The notes below the pieces were generated by a model that saw nothing but the letters and a program-made list of their open reading frames with translations, had not been told where the DNA came from and ran no database searches. From Arthrobacter sp. PAMC 25486 (GTDB lineage: Bacteria > Actinomycetota > Actinomycetes > Actinomycetales > Micrococcaceae), in assembly GCF_000785535.1 (NCBI RefSeq), contig NZ_CP007595.1, positions 3,742,439 to 3,806,438 on the forward strand: a stretch of 64,000 nt of DNA, in the 5' to 3' direction. This document shows, one piece after another, positions 12,152 to 20,726 of the stretch; the first letter of the stretch is position 1, and every line of letters begins with the position of its first letter. Made by a program: the position numbers and the translations under genes.

Positions 12152-13369
12152 CTAGTGGGCTCCGACGGTGACGGCGATTTCGTTGGGGACTACGTCCATT
12201 TTCTTGGAGACGGTGATCTTGCCCGTGGTGAGGTCTACTGAGTGAACGGTGTGGGCCGCAGGCTCAGTGATGTAGGCGGTGTCGCCGTTGACCATGATGG
12301 CCGGGTGGGCGTCCTGCCAATCGGTGGGACCTTCCCAAGCCTTTATCACAGGGAATTCATCGACGATCTTTCCGTCTTTCGGGTCCAGCACGTGAATGGA
12401 GCCGTTCGTGGACAGAATGTAGGCCAGGTCCCCGGGACCCCGGGCAACGTCACGGAAGGTGTAGTTGACGGTGTCGGGAAGCTCGACCACGTTGTAACTG
12501 TGCTTCTCGGTATCAATCAGGGCGACGGAGTTGAGCAGGTAGCCTTCTGCATCGGGGTCATTCTTGTAGTCGCCAACCACGATCGGGCTAGTTTCTGAGA
12601 CAAATGCGTTGCCCATCCGGCCGTACGTGTCCGGTGCAGTGAACTTCTCGAACTTACCGTGGTGGTACAGCAGCGCACCATCCTCGCAACCAAAGACCAC
12701 TGCTTCATCGGCGGCAGCACCCTCACCGTGAATCCCTGGGCATTCCTTGCTCTGTGCTACTGAGTGCCAGTGGTCCTCGTGAGCTTCAAGGGCAACAGCT
12801 CCGGGGCGTGAGGATTTGTCACCCAAAGTGGTGAGGAGCGTCCCATCCTCCAGCACAATTGATACGCCGTGGTGGGCCGCATCGGCTGTGTACGTCCGTG
12901 TCTGGGGCAGTGAGCCGTTGACGGTAGCGAGATCCTCGGACTTCACGATGGTGGCGGTACCCGTTCCATCGTCGAAGAGGACCGTGTTACCGGCGTGCCG
13001 AACCACGTGGCCCGGCGCAGTCGCATCGAACACCAGATCGGTGAGCTTGGGTTCGGCCATATCAAGCAGCTGGAAACCAGCCGTTGTGGTGACGAAGACA
13101 TGCCTCCCGTCGCCTGCGGCATTGAGCCTGGTGAACTCTTCGGAATCAAAGGACTTGACGACCTCGAGCGTCGCACCATCAAGGACGCTGATGCCGCCCT
13201 CGTAGGAAACGGCGACGCGACCGTGCGCATCAGCTGAACTGCTGGAGGTACTGGAAGCCTCGGCAGTTGAGTCGGCCGTGCCAGATGCGTTGCCGCAGGC
13301 AGATGCCATAAGTGCGATTCCGGCGAGAAAGGCGGTGACTGCCAGGCGGGTTCTTCTGTGGTGGAGCAT
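12152..13369 (-). CDS. aztD: AztD-like zinc metallochaperone lipoprotein (copy D1)
   Basis: A beta-propeller-like secreted protein of about 405 residues, related to AztD, which hands zinc to the binding protein AztC. Start chosen at ATG 13369, since AGGA lies about 9 nt upstream and it gives a clean lipoprotein signal (…LMASAC, Cys25); upstream in-frame ATGs at 13384-13402 lack a site. A Ser/Thr-rich linker follows. The likely zinc-binding region is rich in His (H197, H200, H202, H214) and holds a conserved Cys pair (C210, C228; CPGIHGEG…GCEDG). It is the last gene of the operon aztB-D2-aztC-D1, 54 nt behind aztC. Zinc-starvation control is expected from the Zur box at 16470-16490. Confidence 0.82.
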   Translation of the reverse strand: MLHHRRTRLAVTAFLAGIALMASACGNASGTADSTAEASSTSSSSADAHGRVAVSYEGGISVLDGATLEVVKSFDSEEFTRLNAAGDGRHVFVTTTAGFQLLDMAEPKLTDLVFDATAPGHVVRHAGNTVLFDDGTGTATIVKSEDLATVNGSLPQTRTYTADAAHHGVSIVLEDGTLLTTLGDKSSRPGAVALEAHEDHWHSVAQSKECPGIHGEGAAADEAVVFGCEDGALLYHHGKFEKFTAPDTYGRMGNAFVSETSPIVVGDYKNDPDAEGYLLNSVALIDTEKHSYNVVELPDTVNYTFRDVARGPGDLAYILSTNGSIHVLDPKDGKIVDEFPVIKAWEGPTDWQDAHPAIMVNGDTAYITEPAAHTVHSVDLTTGKITVSKKMDVVPNEIAVTVGAH

Positions 13370-13422
13370 GTGGTGATTCCTCATTTTCATTGTTAACTGC
13401 AACTGCAGGTGGGTGAGCGTGA

Positions 13423-14337
13423 TCAGGGCGAAAGTCCCTGGACGATTCGTTGGATATTGGTGCGCATCATGTCCAGGTAGGTTGGTGCATCACCTGCGGG
13501 GCGGGTCAGTGATTCCGTGAACAGTTCACGGACTTCTACATCGATGCCGGCCTCACTGGCGAGCACTTGGACCAGACGGTCAGGTTGGGACGATTCGGCA
13601 AAGATGGTGGGGACCCCGGCACTGCGGATCGCTTCGCTGAGTTGGCGCAGGTCTGCTGCGCTGGGCGCAGCCAGCGTGGTTCCGCCGGGAATGACTGCCC
13701 CAATAACGCGAAAGTCGAACCGTTTCGCGAGGTAGCCAAAGACGTGGTGGTTGGTGACCAAAGCCCGGCGCTCGGCCGGGAGTGCAGCGAAAGCCGTTGC
13801 CATCTCGGTATCGAGTTCCACCAGCTGGGCCCGGTAGGCGGCCGCGCTGGTGGCCAGCTTCCCGGCGTCGATCCCGTCGATCGTGGCTGCGGCGGCCTCA
13901 ATCGCGTTGACGACGCTGAGCATGGCGGCCGGATCGGTCCAGAAATGGGGGTCCGGCGCACCTTCTGCGTCCCCGGAACTGTAGGGGACGACGTCGATCA
14001 CCTCACCGGCGACCAGCATGGGGGCGCCGGCTGCGGCAGCCCTGTCGAGATGCTGCACCAGCCCCTCCTCCAGGCCAAGACCATTGGAAATCAACAGGTC
14101 CGTGTCGCCCATCAGGGCCGCCAGCTGGGCGGAAATCTCAAAGGAATGCGGATCAGCTTCGGGCTGCATGAGTGTGGTCACCACGGCCTGGTCGCCAAGG
14201 ACCTGACGAGTCACATCCCCCAGGATGTTTGTGGTGACCACGATCTGCGGTCCCTGTGGCGGTGCCGGCTGCGAGCACCCCGACACGACGATCATCGCCA
14301 GCACAGTGGCGATGGTCAGCAGCACGGGGCGCCTCAT
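13423..14337 (-). CDS. aztC: Zinc ABC transporter substrate-binding lipoprotein (AztC/ZnuA type)
   Basis: A 304-residue cluster A-I metal-binding protein. Signal peptide with lipobox at Cys21 (VVSGC). The three metal-ligand histidines fit: His64 in DPHSFE, His131 in PDPHFW, and His197/198 in TNHHVFGYLAKRF; an acidic residue near the C terminus should complete the site. The long His-rich loop of ZnuA is absent, as in AztC. Its ATG overlaps the stop of the upstream chaperone-like gene (ATGA at 14337-14334), so translation is coupled. It works with the permease AztB and ATPase AztA encoded in the same locus. Confidence 0.92.
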   Translation of the reverse strand: MRRPVLLTIATVLAMIVVSGCSQPAPPQGPQIVVTTNILGDVTRQVLGDQAVVTTLMQPEADPHSFEISAQLAALMGDTDLLISNGLGLEEGLVQHLDRAAAAGAPMLVAGEVIDVVPYSSGDAEGAPDPHFWTDPAAMLSVVNAIEAAAATIDGIDAGKLATSAAAYRAQLVELDTEMATAFAALPAERRALVTNHHVFGYLAKRFDFRVIGAVIPGGTTLAAPSAADLRQLSEAIRSAGVPTIFAESSQPDRLVQVLASEAGIDVEVRELFTESLTRPAGDAPTYLDMMRTNIQRIVQGLSP

Positions 14338-15566
14338 CGGCCGGTCTCCACGAGATGCACAGGCTGGGTTGGCAACTTAAGGGTTCGGGCAATGCGGGCG
14401 CCGTCGGCGTAGGCAATCTCAAACACCACGCCCTCCGCCGGTGCGCTGACGTAGGCGCGCTCGCCGTCAACGGTCAGCTTAACCTTTCCCGTCAGCTCCG
14501 GGCTGGCCAGTGTTTTGGGCATCAGCGGCTTCGTCGTTGCCATGCGCTCCTTGGTGCTTTCGCCATACACCTGGACTGTGCCGTCGGTACCGACGACGAC
14601 GACGTGCCCGGCGTTGTCGTCCACCGCGGCGGCGGCGAGCACTGGGATGGCGGTGGGAACCCAGTCCCACTCCCGCTCACGGGTGTTGAGCAGCCACACC
14701 CCGGTGTCCGTCCCGATGCCGGCAACGGTGGGGCGGCCCTTGCGTGCGTCGAATGCCGTTGCCGGTGCGGCCGCCCCCTCGGGATATGGAACATGTACCA
14801 GAACGGGCGTCGCCCCATCGCTGGTGGCGATCACCGCGCCGTCGGCACATCCGATGACGAGACCGACCCGGGTGGTGATGGTGCCCGCGGCAGCCGGGCA
14901 CTGCGCCGTCGTGCTTTCCGTGCCATTGGCGCCAATGGCACGCAGGCGAGCAGCCGTGCCACTTTCATCCGCTTCGGTGACGACTGCGCCGTCGCCCAGG
15001 GGAGCGATGAGGCCGGCATGCGGTGCAACTTCCAGGCGGAGAGTCTCAGAAATTGTTCCGTCCGAGAGTGCCGCATTATCAATAAGGACGGCGGAACCGG
15101 AGGACGGGAAGAACATGCCCGTGGTGCCGGCCGTGGAGAGCAACCCCGTGGCGACGGTTGCCGTGCCCTCGCCGGCGACTGTGCCGAGCGCCGCGGGTTC
15201 GGCCCGGTAGTAGTGGAAGTGGTCCACGTGATCCCACGTCCACACGCCGCTGTCGATGATCTCCACACCGTTGGTGTTGGCCGCGAAAATATAGCGCCCA
15301 TCGCTCGTGACATGGACCGGCGGCTGGACAGATTCAAGCTGGGCCTCCGTGCCGTTCAAGAGATCCAACATGGAGGCTTCGCCAGTGGCGTCGACGGCCA
15401 CCAGGTGAAGCTGTGGTTCGGCAACCTCGGCAACCCCGGGGATACCGCCATGCTCCGGCTGGGTAGATTCACTCACGCCCGGTTGCGGGGCGGGTGCACT
15501 GCTGCATCCGGCGAGAGCAAACAAAATGAAGGCGGCCAGTAAGGCCTGTGGAGTTCGGCTATTCAT
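14334..15566 (-). CDS. AztD-like lipoprotein (copy D2), divergent metal site
   Basis: A 410-residue lipoprotein (Cys21 in ALAGCSS) with the same beta-propeller-like repeat texture as D1, a Cys pair at C223/C240 (AQCPAAAG…IGCADG), and a His cluster DHVDHFHYY (H113, H116, H118). The His-containing CPGIHGE motif of D1 is replaced by CPAAAG, so its metal site must differ. ATG 15566 is chosen because it sits 2 nt behind the permease stop with GGAAAG upstream; the longer open frame reads through the permease gene in another frame. It overlaps aztC by 4 nt. Function as a second zinc chaperone or a regulator of transfer is inferred from position. Confidence 0.78.
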   Translation of the reverse strand: MNSRTPQALLAAFILFALAGCSSAPAPQPGVSESTQPEHGGIPGVAEVAEPQLHLVAVDATGEASMLDLLNGTEAQLESVQPPVHVTSDGRYIFAANTNGVEIIDSGVWTWDHVDHFHYYRAEPAALGTVAGEGTATVATGLLSTAGTTGMFFPSSGSAVLIDNAALSDGTISETLRLEVAPHAGLIAPLGDGAVVTEADESGTAARLRAIGANGTESTTAQCPAAAGTITTRVGLVIGCADGAVIATSDGATPVLVHVPYPEGAAAPATAFDARKGRPTVAGIGTDTGVWLLNTREREWDWVPTAIPVLAAAAVDDNAGHVVVVGTDGTVQVYGESTKERMATTKPLMPKTLASPELTGKVKLTVDGERAYVSAPAEGVVFEIAYADGARIARTLKLPTQPVHLVETGR

Positions 15567-15568
15567 TG

Positions 15569-16456
15569 TTACTTTCCAGAGAGAGACACGGAAACGGGCA
15601 AGGGGATGCACTCTTGGGCCTTGGCTGTCGCTGAGCGGCGGCGCGCTGCGATGAGCCCTGCTGCCGCATTTGAAAGGGCGGCAAGGGCGATGGCGGCCGC
15701 AGCAATGGAGGCCCCTGCCGCAGTGCCCCCATACCAGGAGCAGAGCAGGCCCAGCCCGGCGGCGAGTATGCCGAAGGTGGAGGCGACGACCATGCGGGCA
15801 GGGATGCTGGCTGTCCAAGGCGTGGCTGCGACAGCCGGGGCGAGGAGCAAGCCAACTACCAGCAGCGAGCCGACAGCCTGAAATGAGGAAACAACGGCAA
15901 GCGTCACCAATCCCACCAGGGCCAGCTGTGCGGCACGGGGACGAAGCCCCAATGTCACGGCGATGCGGGTGTCGAAAGCCGCAGCAACGAAACTGCGGTG
16001 CAGGGCTGCAGCGACACTTATTGTCACCACCGCGGCGCAGAGCAGGCCGATCAGGTCACCGCTGTTCATGGCGAGGATGTCCCCGAAAAGCATGGCTGTT
16101 GCGTCGGTGGCAAAGGACCGCGAATGCGAGACGATGATGACGCCAAGGGACAACATGGCGACAAAAAGCAGGCCGATGCTCGTGTCGTAGGACAGTCGAC
16201 CACGCCGCTGCAATGCGCTGATCAGCGCACTCATGACAATGGCGCTTACCGCACCGCCCACGACGGCGGGTGCCCCGGCAAGTGTGGCCAGGGCAACGCC
16301 GGGGAGCATGCCATGGCCAATCGCTTCGCCTAGGAATGCCATGCCACGGACAACAACCCAGGTCCCCACGACTCCGCAGATGATCGCAACGAGGGCGCCG
16401 CCAAGCAGTGCGCGCAGAAAGAAGTCTGCGGTAAAGGGTTCAGTGAGCCAATGCAT
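15569..16456 (-). CDS. aztB: Zinc ABC transporter permease (AztB/ZnuB type)
   Basis: A 295-residue membrane protein of the ABC-3 metal permease family with about eight to nine hydrophobic segments. The N terminus MHWLTEPFTADFFLRALLGG and the motif AFLGEAIGHGMLPG are characteristic of ZnuB/AztB/MntB permeases, as is the VGSLLVVGLLLAPAV segment near the C terminus. It is the first gene of a four-gene minus-strand operon. The start lies only 13 nt from the Zur box, so repressor binding should block its transcription directly. Confidence 0.93.
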   Translation of the reverse strand: MHWLTEPFTADFFLRALLGGALVAIICGVVGTWVVVRGMAFLGEAIGHGMLPGVALATLAGAPAVVGGAVSAIVMSALISALQRRGRLSYDTSIGLLFVAMLSLGVIIVSHSRSFATDATAMLFGDILAMNSGDLIGLLCAAVVTISVAAALHRSFVAAAFDTRIAVTLGLRPRAAQLALVGLVTLAVVSSFQAVGSLLVVGLLLAPAVAATPWTASIPARMVVASTFGILAAGLGLLCSWYGGTAAGASIAAAAIALAALSNAAAGLIAARRRSATAKAQECIPLPVSVSLSGK

Positions 16457-16469
16457 GTCACCACACTAA

Positions 16470-16490
16470 TGATAATGAGAACGATTATCA
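16470..16490. promoter_or_regulatory. Zur box between aztA and aztB
   Basis: Inverted repeat TGATAAT-7-ATTATCA at 16470-16490, containing the 15-bp core TGAGAACGATTATCA (16476-16490). The core fits the actinobacterial Zur consensus TGAnAAcgaTTnTCA. Its position between two divergent zinc-uptake units, 13 and 20 nt from the starts, makes coordinated repression by zinc-loaded Zur very likely. Confidence 0.85.
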
Positions 16491-16510
16491 AATAAGGGTT
16501 AGGGTGAGGT

Positions 16511-17152
16511 GTGATTACTTCTGACTACGCCCTGCGTGGGCGAAACCTGTCCTTTAGGTTCGATGGCATTCCCGTTCTTGAGAATGTCGATATTGACTTG
16601 CAAGGGGGGAGTGTAACCGCCATTGCCGGGCCCAACGGAGCTGGCAAATCAACCCTCATCGAGATTCTTGCCGGCGTTCGACGGGCCGTCACGGGCACGG
16701 TGGAGCGGGCCGACGAGGTGGCGCTGGTGGTCCAGCGGGTGACCACCCCGGATGCGCTGCCCCTCACCGTTCGGGAAGTGGTCGCGATGGGGACCTGGGG
16801 TGCGTCATCTGGGCCATCCAATAAAATCGATGCCAAGGAGCGAAAATTTCGGATCGCAGATGCTCTGGACCGGGTCCAACTCGGCGATCTTGCAGCAGTG
16901 CCCTTTAATAGCCTTTCCGGTGGCCAGCGCCAACGCGTGCTGCTTGCGCAGGGAATTGCCCGCCGGGCACGCATCTTCCTCCTTGACGAACCTGCAGCAG
17001 GACTCGACGCGCAGAGCAGGGCGCGAACCCGCTCCATGCTCGCCGAAGAAGCAGAGCGTGGCGCGGCGGTCGCCTGCGTCAGCCACGACGATGATTCCAT
17101 TGCTGCCGCCACTTCCGTGATCAGGTTGGAGGGTGGTCGCAGAGTCAGTTAG
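16511..17152 (+). CDS. aztA: Zinc ABC transporter ATP-binding protein (AztA type)
   Basis: A 213-residue ATPase. Walker A is GPNGAGKST, the signature is LSGGQRQRVLLAQG, Walker B is RIFLLDEPAAGLD, and the switch His is in CVSHDDDS. It starts at GTG 16511 with AGGGTGAGG directly upstream. It is divergent from the permease operon across the Zur box and powers zinc import together with AztB and AztC. The ATPase is split from the rest of its transporter, so both promoters must be balanced. Confidence 0.92.
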   Translation: MITSDYALRGRNLSFRFDGIPVLENVDIDLQGGSVTAIAGPNGAGKSTLIEILAGVRRAVTGTVERADEVALVVQRVTTPDALPLTVREVVAMGTWGASSGPSNKIDAKERKFRIADALDRVQLGDLAAVPFNSLSGGQRQRVLLAQGIARRARIFLLDEPAAGLDAQSRARTRSMLAEEAERGAAVACVSHDDDSIAAATSVIRLEGGRRVS

Positions 17153-18350
17153 CAGCAGTTGCCAGTGGGTTGGGCTGCGTTTGGAACGGTGCTGTTGCGC
17201 CTCGGATAAAGGCGCCATGACCTGGTCTGTGGAGGGGATCGAGGATATGCGGCGCGGTGTGCTGGGCTGGAGCCGTCTGGTTCCTTTGTTTTGCGGGCTG
17301 GGGGTATTGCCAACAAGCCGGAGGCTGTGTGAATTGCCTACGGCTTGTCGTTGCGAAGCTGTTGTCCGCTCCAGCTTGTGGTGATTCCATGGCTGATGAT
17401 CGTGAATTCGGAAGTGCCACCGTTCGTTTTCGGTGAGTGACTTTTCTGCGCTCCGGGCAGCAGCGGACTTCGCGCGGTCAAATAGGGCGCCTGCTGACCC
17501 GTCGTGGGCCTGACTGGCATGCTGTGGTCGCCCAGCACAGATTGTGCTTGGTGGTTGCTGAATCGGAACTGTTTCGGCTTGGGAAAGACCTGCCGACTCG
17601 GCTGTTCTCATGACCTCTGCCCTCTCCAAGGTGCTGCGGCCGTTCATGCGGCCGAGGAAAGCCGCCGTCGGGACGATACTGGCCGATCTGTCATACACTC
17701 CGCCGTCCGCAGACGGCTGGATGGTGCAGTAGCTTCCTTTTGGAAGAGGAGAACCCCGGGGCCTTGAGTCCGTCGAAGAAATGCTCGGCCTTGGTGAAGG
17801 TTGCGGATAGGGCGGCCATGATCATGCGCGCGCCGAGATTCAGAGAGCCAAGAATACCGGCGGGCAGCCCCGTTTAGTACCTATTGTTGGTTGAATCAGT
17901 ACCTAATTGTTGGTTGCAATAATCGTCTGGAATTCAGGGGAGACGGGCTAAGGGCCTGTTCGATCGAGCTCCCAAACTTCGGGTGGGCGCGGCCGTTTGA
18001 AGTCGAGGGGCGGCCAGAGACCCGGAATCTAGCGCTTCTTGGGTATGTGAATGGACCATGGTGGGGGCATCCCCGGTTGCTTCATTTCAAACCCACCACC
18101 ATGTTGCTTCGCGGGTATGCTCCCACCGGTGCATCAGGGGTTGCGCCCGTGGACTTGTAGCATCGAAATATCGGTTGAGGGTTTGCTGAGAACATGCAGA
18201 AGGCATGGGGTGAGCCGGGTCCTGACAATCAGACCTCTCGATTGCCTCCCAGTGATCCATGGAATTTTCTGCATCGAAAATGACGATGGGGTGGGACGCA
18301 TATTCCTCAACTCGATGCCAAGTACTGATTCGAGTTGAAAGAAGGCGAAC
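17153..18350. other. 1.2-kb gap without a supported gene
   Basis: The region between aztA and the TmpA-like gene holds several short ORFs on both strands; none has a recognisable domain. A minus-strand open frame crossing 16805-17698 mostly mirrors aztA. Parts around 17380-17760 read like degraded coding DNA on the minus strand, which I could not assign. An 18-bp direct repeat is listed separately. Confidence 0.4.
17876..17916. repeat. Short direct repeat, two copies with a 22-bp period
   Basis: AGTACCTATTGTTGGTTG at 17876-17893 is repeated as AGTACCTAATTGTTGGTTG at 17898-17916. The period of 22 bp is two helical turns, as in some operator pairs. No adjacent gene start explains it. Confidence 0.6.
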
Positions 18351-19706
18351 ATGAATGTCGTTCGTTCCACGAACACCACTGACCCAGCGGAATCCACGGC
18401 TTCGGCTTCCGATGTGGCCCCGCCCGTCCTGGGGCGAAGGAGGACTGCACTCTATGCAGCGCTCTTGGTCGGCGTGCTCATTCTCAATGCCGTCTTCTTT
18501 CTTCTGGGTGTTTTCGCAGGGTGGTGGCGCCCCCAGGCCTCAAGCCTGCAGTTGATCGCCGCGATCTCGCAGTTGAACCTCCTTCTTGCGACTTTGCCTC
18601 GCCAGAACTGGATGGTCAACCTGATTTCGGCCGTCGCCACTCGCGCCCCTGTGTCTTGGCCCTTGTCACTGCGCTGGCGTCTGGCCCAGTACTACCACGT
18701 GGGCGGTTTACACGTTGGAGGTGCGCTGGCCGGAACTGCGTGGTACGTGATTTTTGTGATTCTGCTGGCGCCGTCATGGGCCGATGGAATCGATGAGTAC
18801 GATGATTTGTCGGTCGCGATTGCGATGGTCGTTGTGGTGGTTCTGCTGGCCATCTGCTTCCTGGCTCGGCCGAATTTCCGCAGAAAACACCACGACATTT
18901 TCGAGGCCTCGCATCGCTTTGGAACCTGGCTGGTGCTTCTGCTGGCATGGACCAACACGATGGTCCTGGCCAAGTTGCAAACCCCGCAGCGAAGCTTCGG
19001 CGAGGCGCTGCTGAGCTCACCCATCTTTTGGATGGTCTTGGTTTCGACCTCGCTGGCCATCTGGCCCTGGTTGTTGCTGCGCCGCGTCCGTGTCAGCGTC
19101 ACAAGCCCGTCCAGTCACGCCGCCATTGTCAAACTTGACCACGGCTATGTCCCCAACGTCGGCACGACCCGTTCTATCAGCCGTAACGCTCTCTTTGGAT
19201 GGCACCCCTTCGCCTGCATTCCGGCGGTAGCCGGGGAGCCCGGATACCGAATGGTCATCTCGCGCGCTGGCGGCTGGACCTCAAACTTCATTGACAACCC
19301 GCCAACTCACGTGTGGGTCAAGGGCATTCCCACTGTAGGGGTGGCCAATGCCAAGCGCTTGTTCAACAGGGTTCTTTACGTGGTCACGGGTAGTGGGATC
19401 GGACCCGTTCTGGGACATCTCCTCACCGACACGCAGGGAGCGAGACTCGTTTGGGTCACCAAGACGCCGCGAGCCACCTATGGTGACGACCTTGTCAACG
19501 AGGTGGAGTCCGCTCAGCCTGAAGCCGTCATTTGGAATACCTCCGAGCAAGGCAAGCCCGACGTTTTTGAAATCACCTACCAAGCTTTCGTGGCCTCAGG
19601 AGCCGACGCCGTCATTTGCGTCTCCAACAAGAAGGTCACCGATCGCATCGTCGCAGAATTTGAACAGCGTGGGACTCCTGCCTTTGGACCAATCTGGGAT
19701 TCCTAA
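18351..19706 (+). CDS. TmpA-like integral membrane protein with ferric-reductase/FNR-like features
   Basis: A 451-residue membrane protein with about six hydrophobic segments in the first half. Conserved His residues lie in or next to membrane helices (AQYYHVGGLHVGGALAG and EASHRFGTWL), reminiscent of haem ligation in ferric-reductase-like domains. The second half is soluble and looks like a flavin/pyridine-nucleotide domain, with VVTGSGIGPVLGHL followed by RLVWVTKTP. From memory it resembles fungal TmpA-type and NRPS-associated integral membrane proteins. The classical FAD motif RxYS is not obvious. A role in membrane redox chemistry is inferred. ATG 18351 follows GAAAGAAGGCGAAC. A truncated, frameshifted relative lies at 39369-40321. 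Confidence 0.7.
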   Translation: MNVVRSTNTTDPAESTASASDVAPPVLGRRRTALYAALLVGVLILNAVFFLLGVFAGWWRPQASSLQLIAAISQLNLLLATLPRQNWMVNLISAVATRAPVSWPLSLRWRLAQYYHVGGLHVGGALAGTAWYVIFVILLAPSWADGIDEYDDLSVAIAMVVVVVLLAICFLARPNFRRKHHDIFEASHRFGTWLVLLLAWTNTMVLAKLQTPQRSFGEALLSSPIFWMVLVSTSLAIWPWLLLRRVRVSVTSPSSHAAIVKLDHGYVPNVGTTRSISRNALFGWHPFACIPAVAGEPGYRMVISRAGGWTSNFIDNPPTHVWVKGIPTVGVANAKRLFNRVLYVVTGSGIGPVLGHLLTDTQGARLVWVTKTPRATYGDDLVNEVESAQPEAVIWNTSEQGKPDVFEITYQAFVASGADAVICVSNKKVTDRIVAEFEQRGTPAFGPIWDS

Positions 19707-20726
19707 ACCCACCTCCAGCACACGTCCCGCCCGAGCAATTCTGATGCGAGAGGACAGTTTTCGGACGGTTTCCGTTTCACAAGTCCACAGCGTCTTTCAT
19801 TCACATTCTGCACCAACAGAGCCTCCCTGGAGCACCATGTCTCGCCTGCAACGGCCTTTGCCGCGGCTGTTGCCTACACCGAGACTCTGGCCACCTCTAC
19901 CGGAGTTCAGTAGTGGAATCAGTTGCTTGCCGCGGCGCACTGGAACCAATGCTTTTGGTGCTGTGTTGATCGTTGTTAGCAGACAGTGCCAGTTCCATGG
20001 AAACGCAGCATCGATAAGGCCGCGCCGCTGGGGCCACCTTTGAGCCCACGAGCTCGCTTCCCACACACGGGCCAACAAAGTTGGTTTGGCACCAAGATTC
20101 TTAAAACGCAGCAAGTCCTATCTTGACCAGGCTGCAAGACAATCCGATCGGACCATCTGTAACGCATTCTTTTGAGTGCAAAGTGGCGAGTGCCCAGTGC
20201 CTTGCATCGTTGCAACACCACTATGCCAACAGGCCCAAATGGTCTGTTGGCAGCTCAAAATCGACCCGGAGGGGCAGCGGGAATAGTTTCCACTCGAGCC
20301 AGGCAGGATGGTGCGAGCAAGCGTTGCATATAGCAATTTCAGTTCGAGGTTCAAGGCCCCTCTTTGCTCATGGTGGCTTGGGTCTTAGTGCATATTGCCA
20401 AGCTGGTGTCGACATCAACTGCCGCATGTTTCTGCTCTGCCCCCATCGCTCGCTGTGTCGGAGTGAACCGGTCAAGCGCACAGTTCAGCGTTGCACCCCA
20501 AGCGCCTAATACCACGACAACTATGTGCAAAGTATTATAGGACGTAATGGTTTGACACCATGTCACCAACCGGGCAGTCTGGTCAATGGTAGAGCGCGAT
20601 GTCCGGGCAAACTACACGCTTCACAGGGCAGTTAGCGTGAAATGTGTGGACATTATGCGGCACTGCCCAGGTCCCCGTCGGGTGCTTGATCAACTCTCTT
20701 CCCCTTAAAAATGGTGGTGATGGCGA
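19707..20726. other. 1.0-kb gap upstream of the beta-helix gene
   Basis: No gene supported. Several ORFs of 60-230 codons exist on both strands without recognisable domains or good ribosome binding sites. The last 230 bases are more AT-rich and contain a TTGACA-like hexamer (about 20553-20558), and probably hold the promoter for the large secreted protein. Confidence 0.4.

Noticed and set aside
14256..15542. 428-codon plus-strand ORF
   Set aside because: It lies antisense to aztC and the D2 gene, which have clear motifs, signal peptides and coupled starts. GC-rich third positions create such shadows.
16805..17698. 297-codon minus-strand ORF
   Set aside because: Its 3' part is antisense to aztA and the rest is low-complexity without a domain or ribosome binding site.
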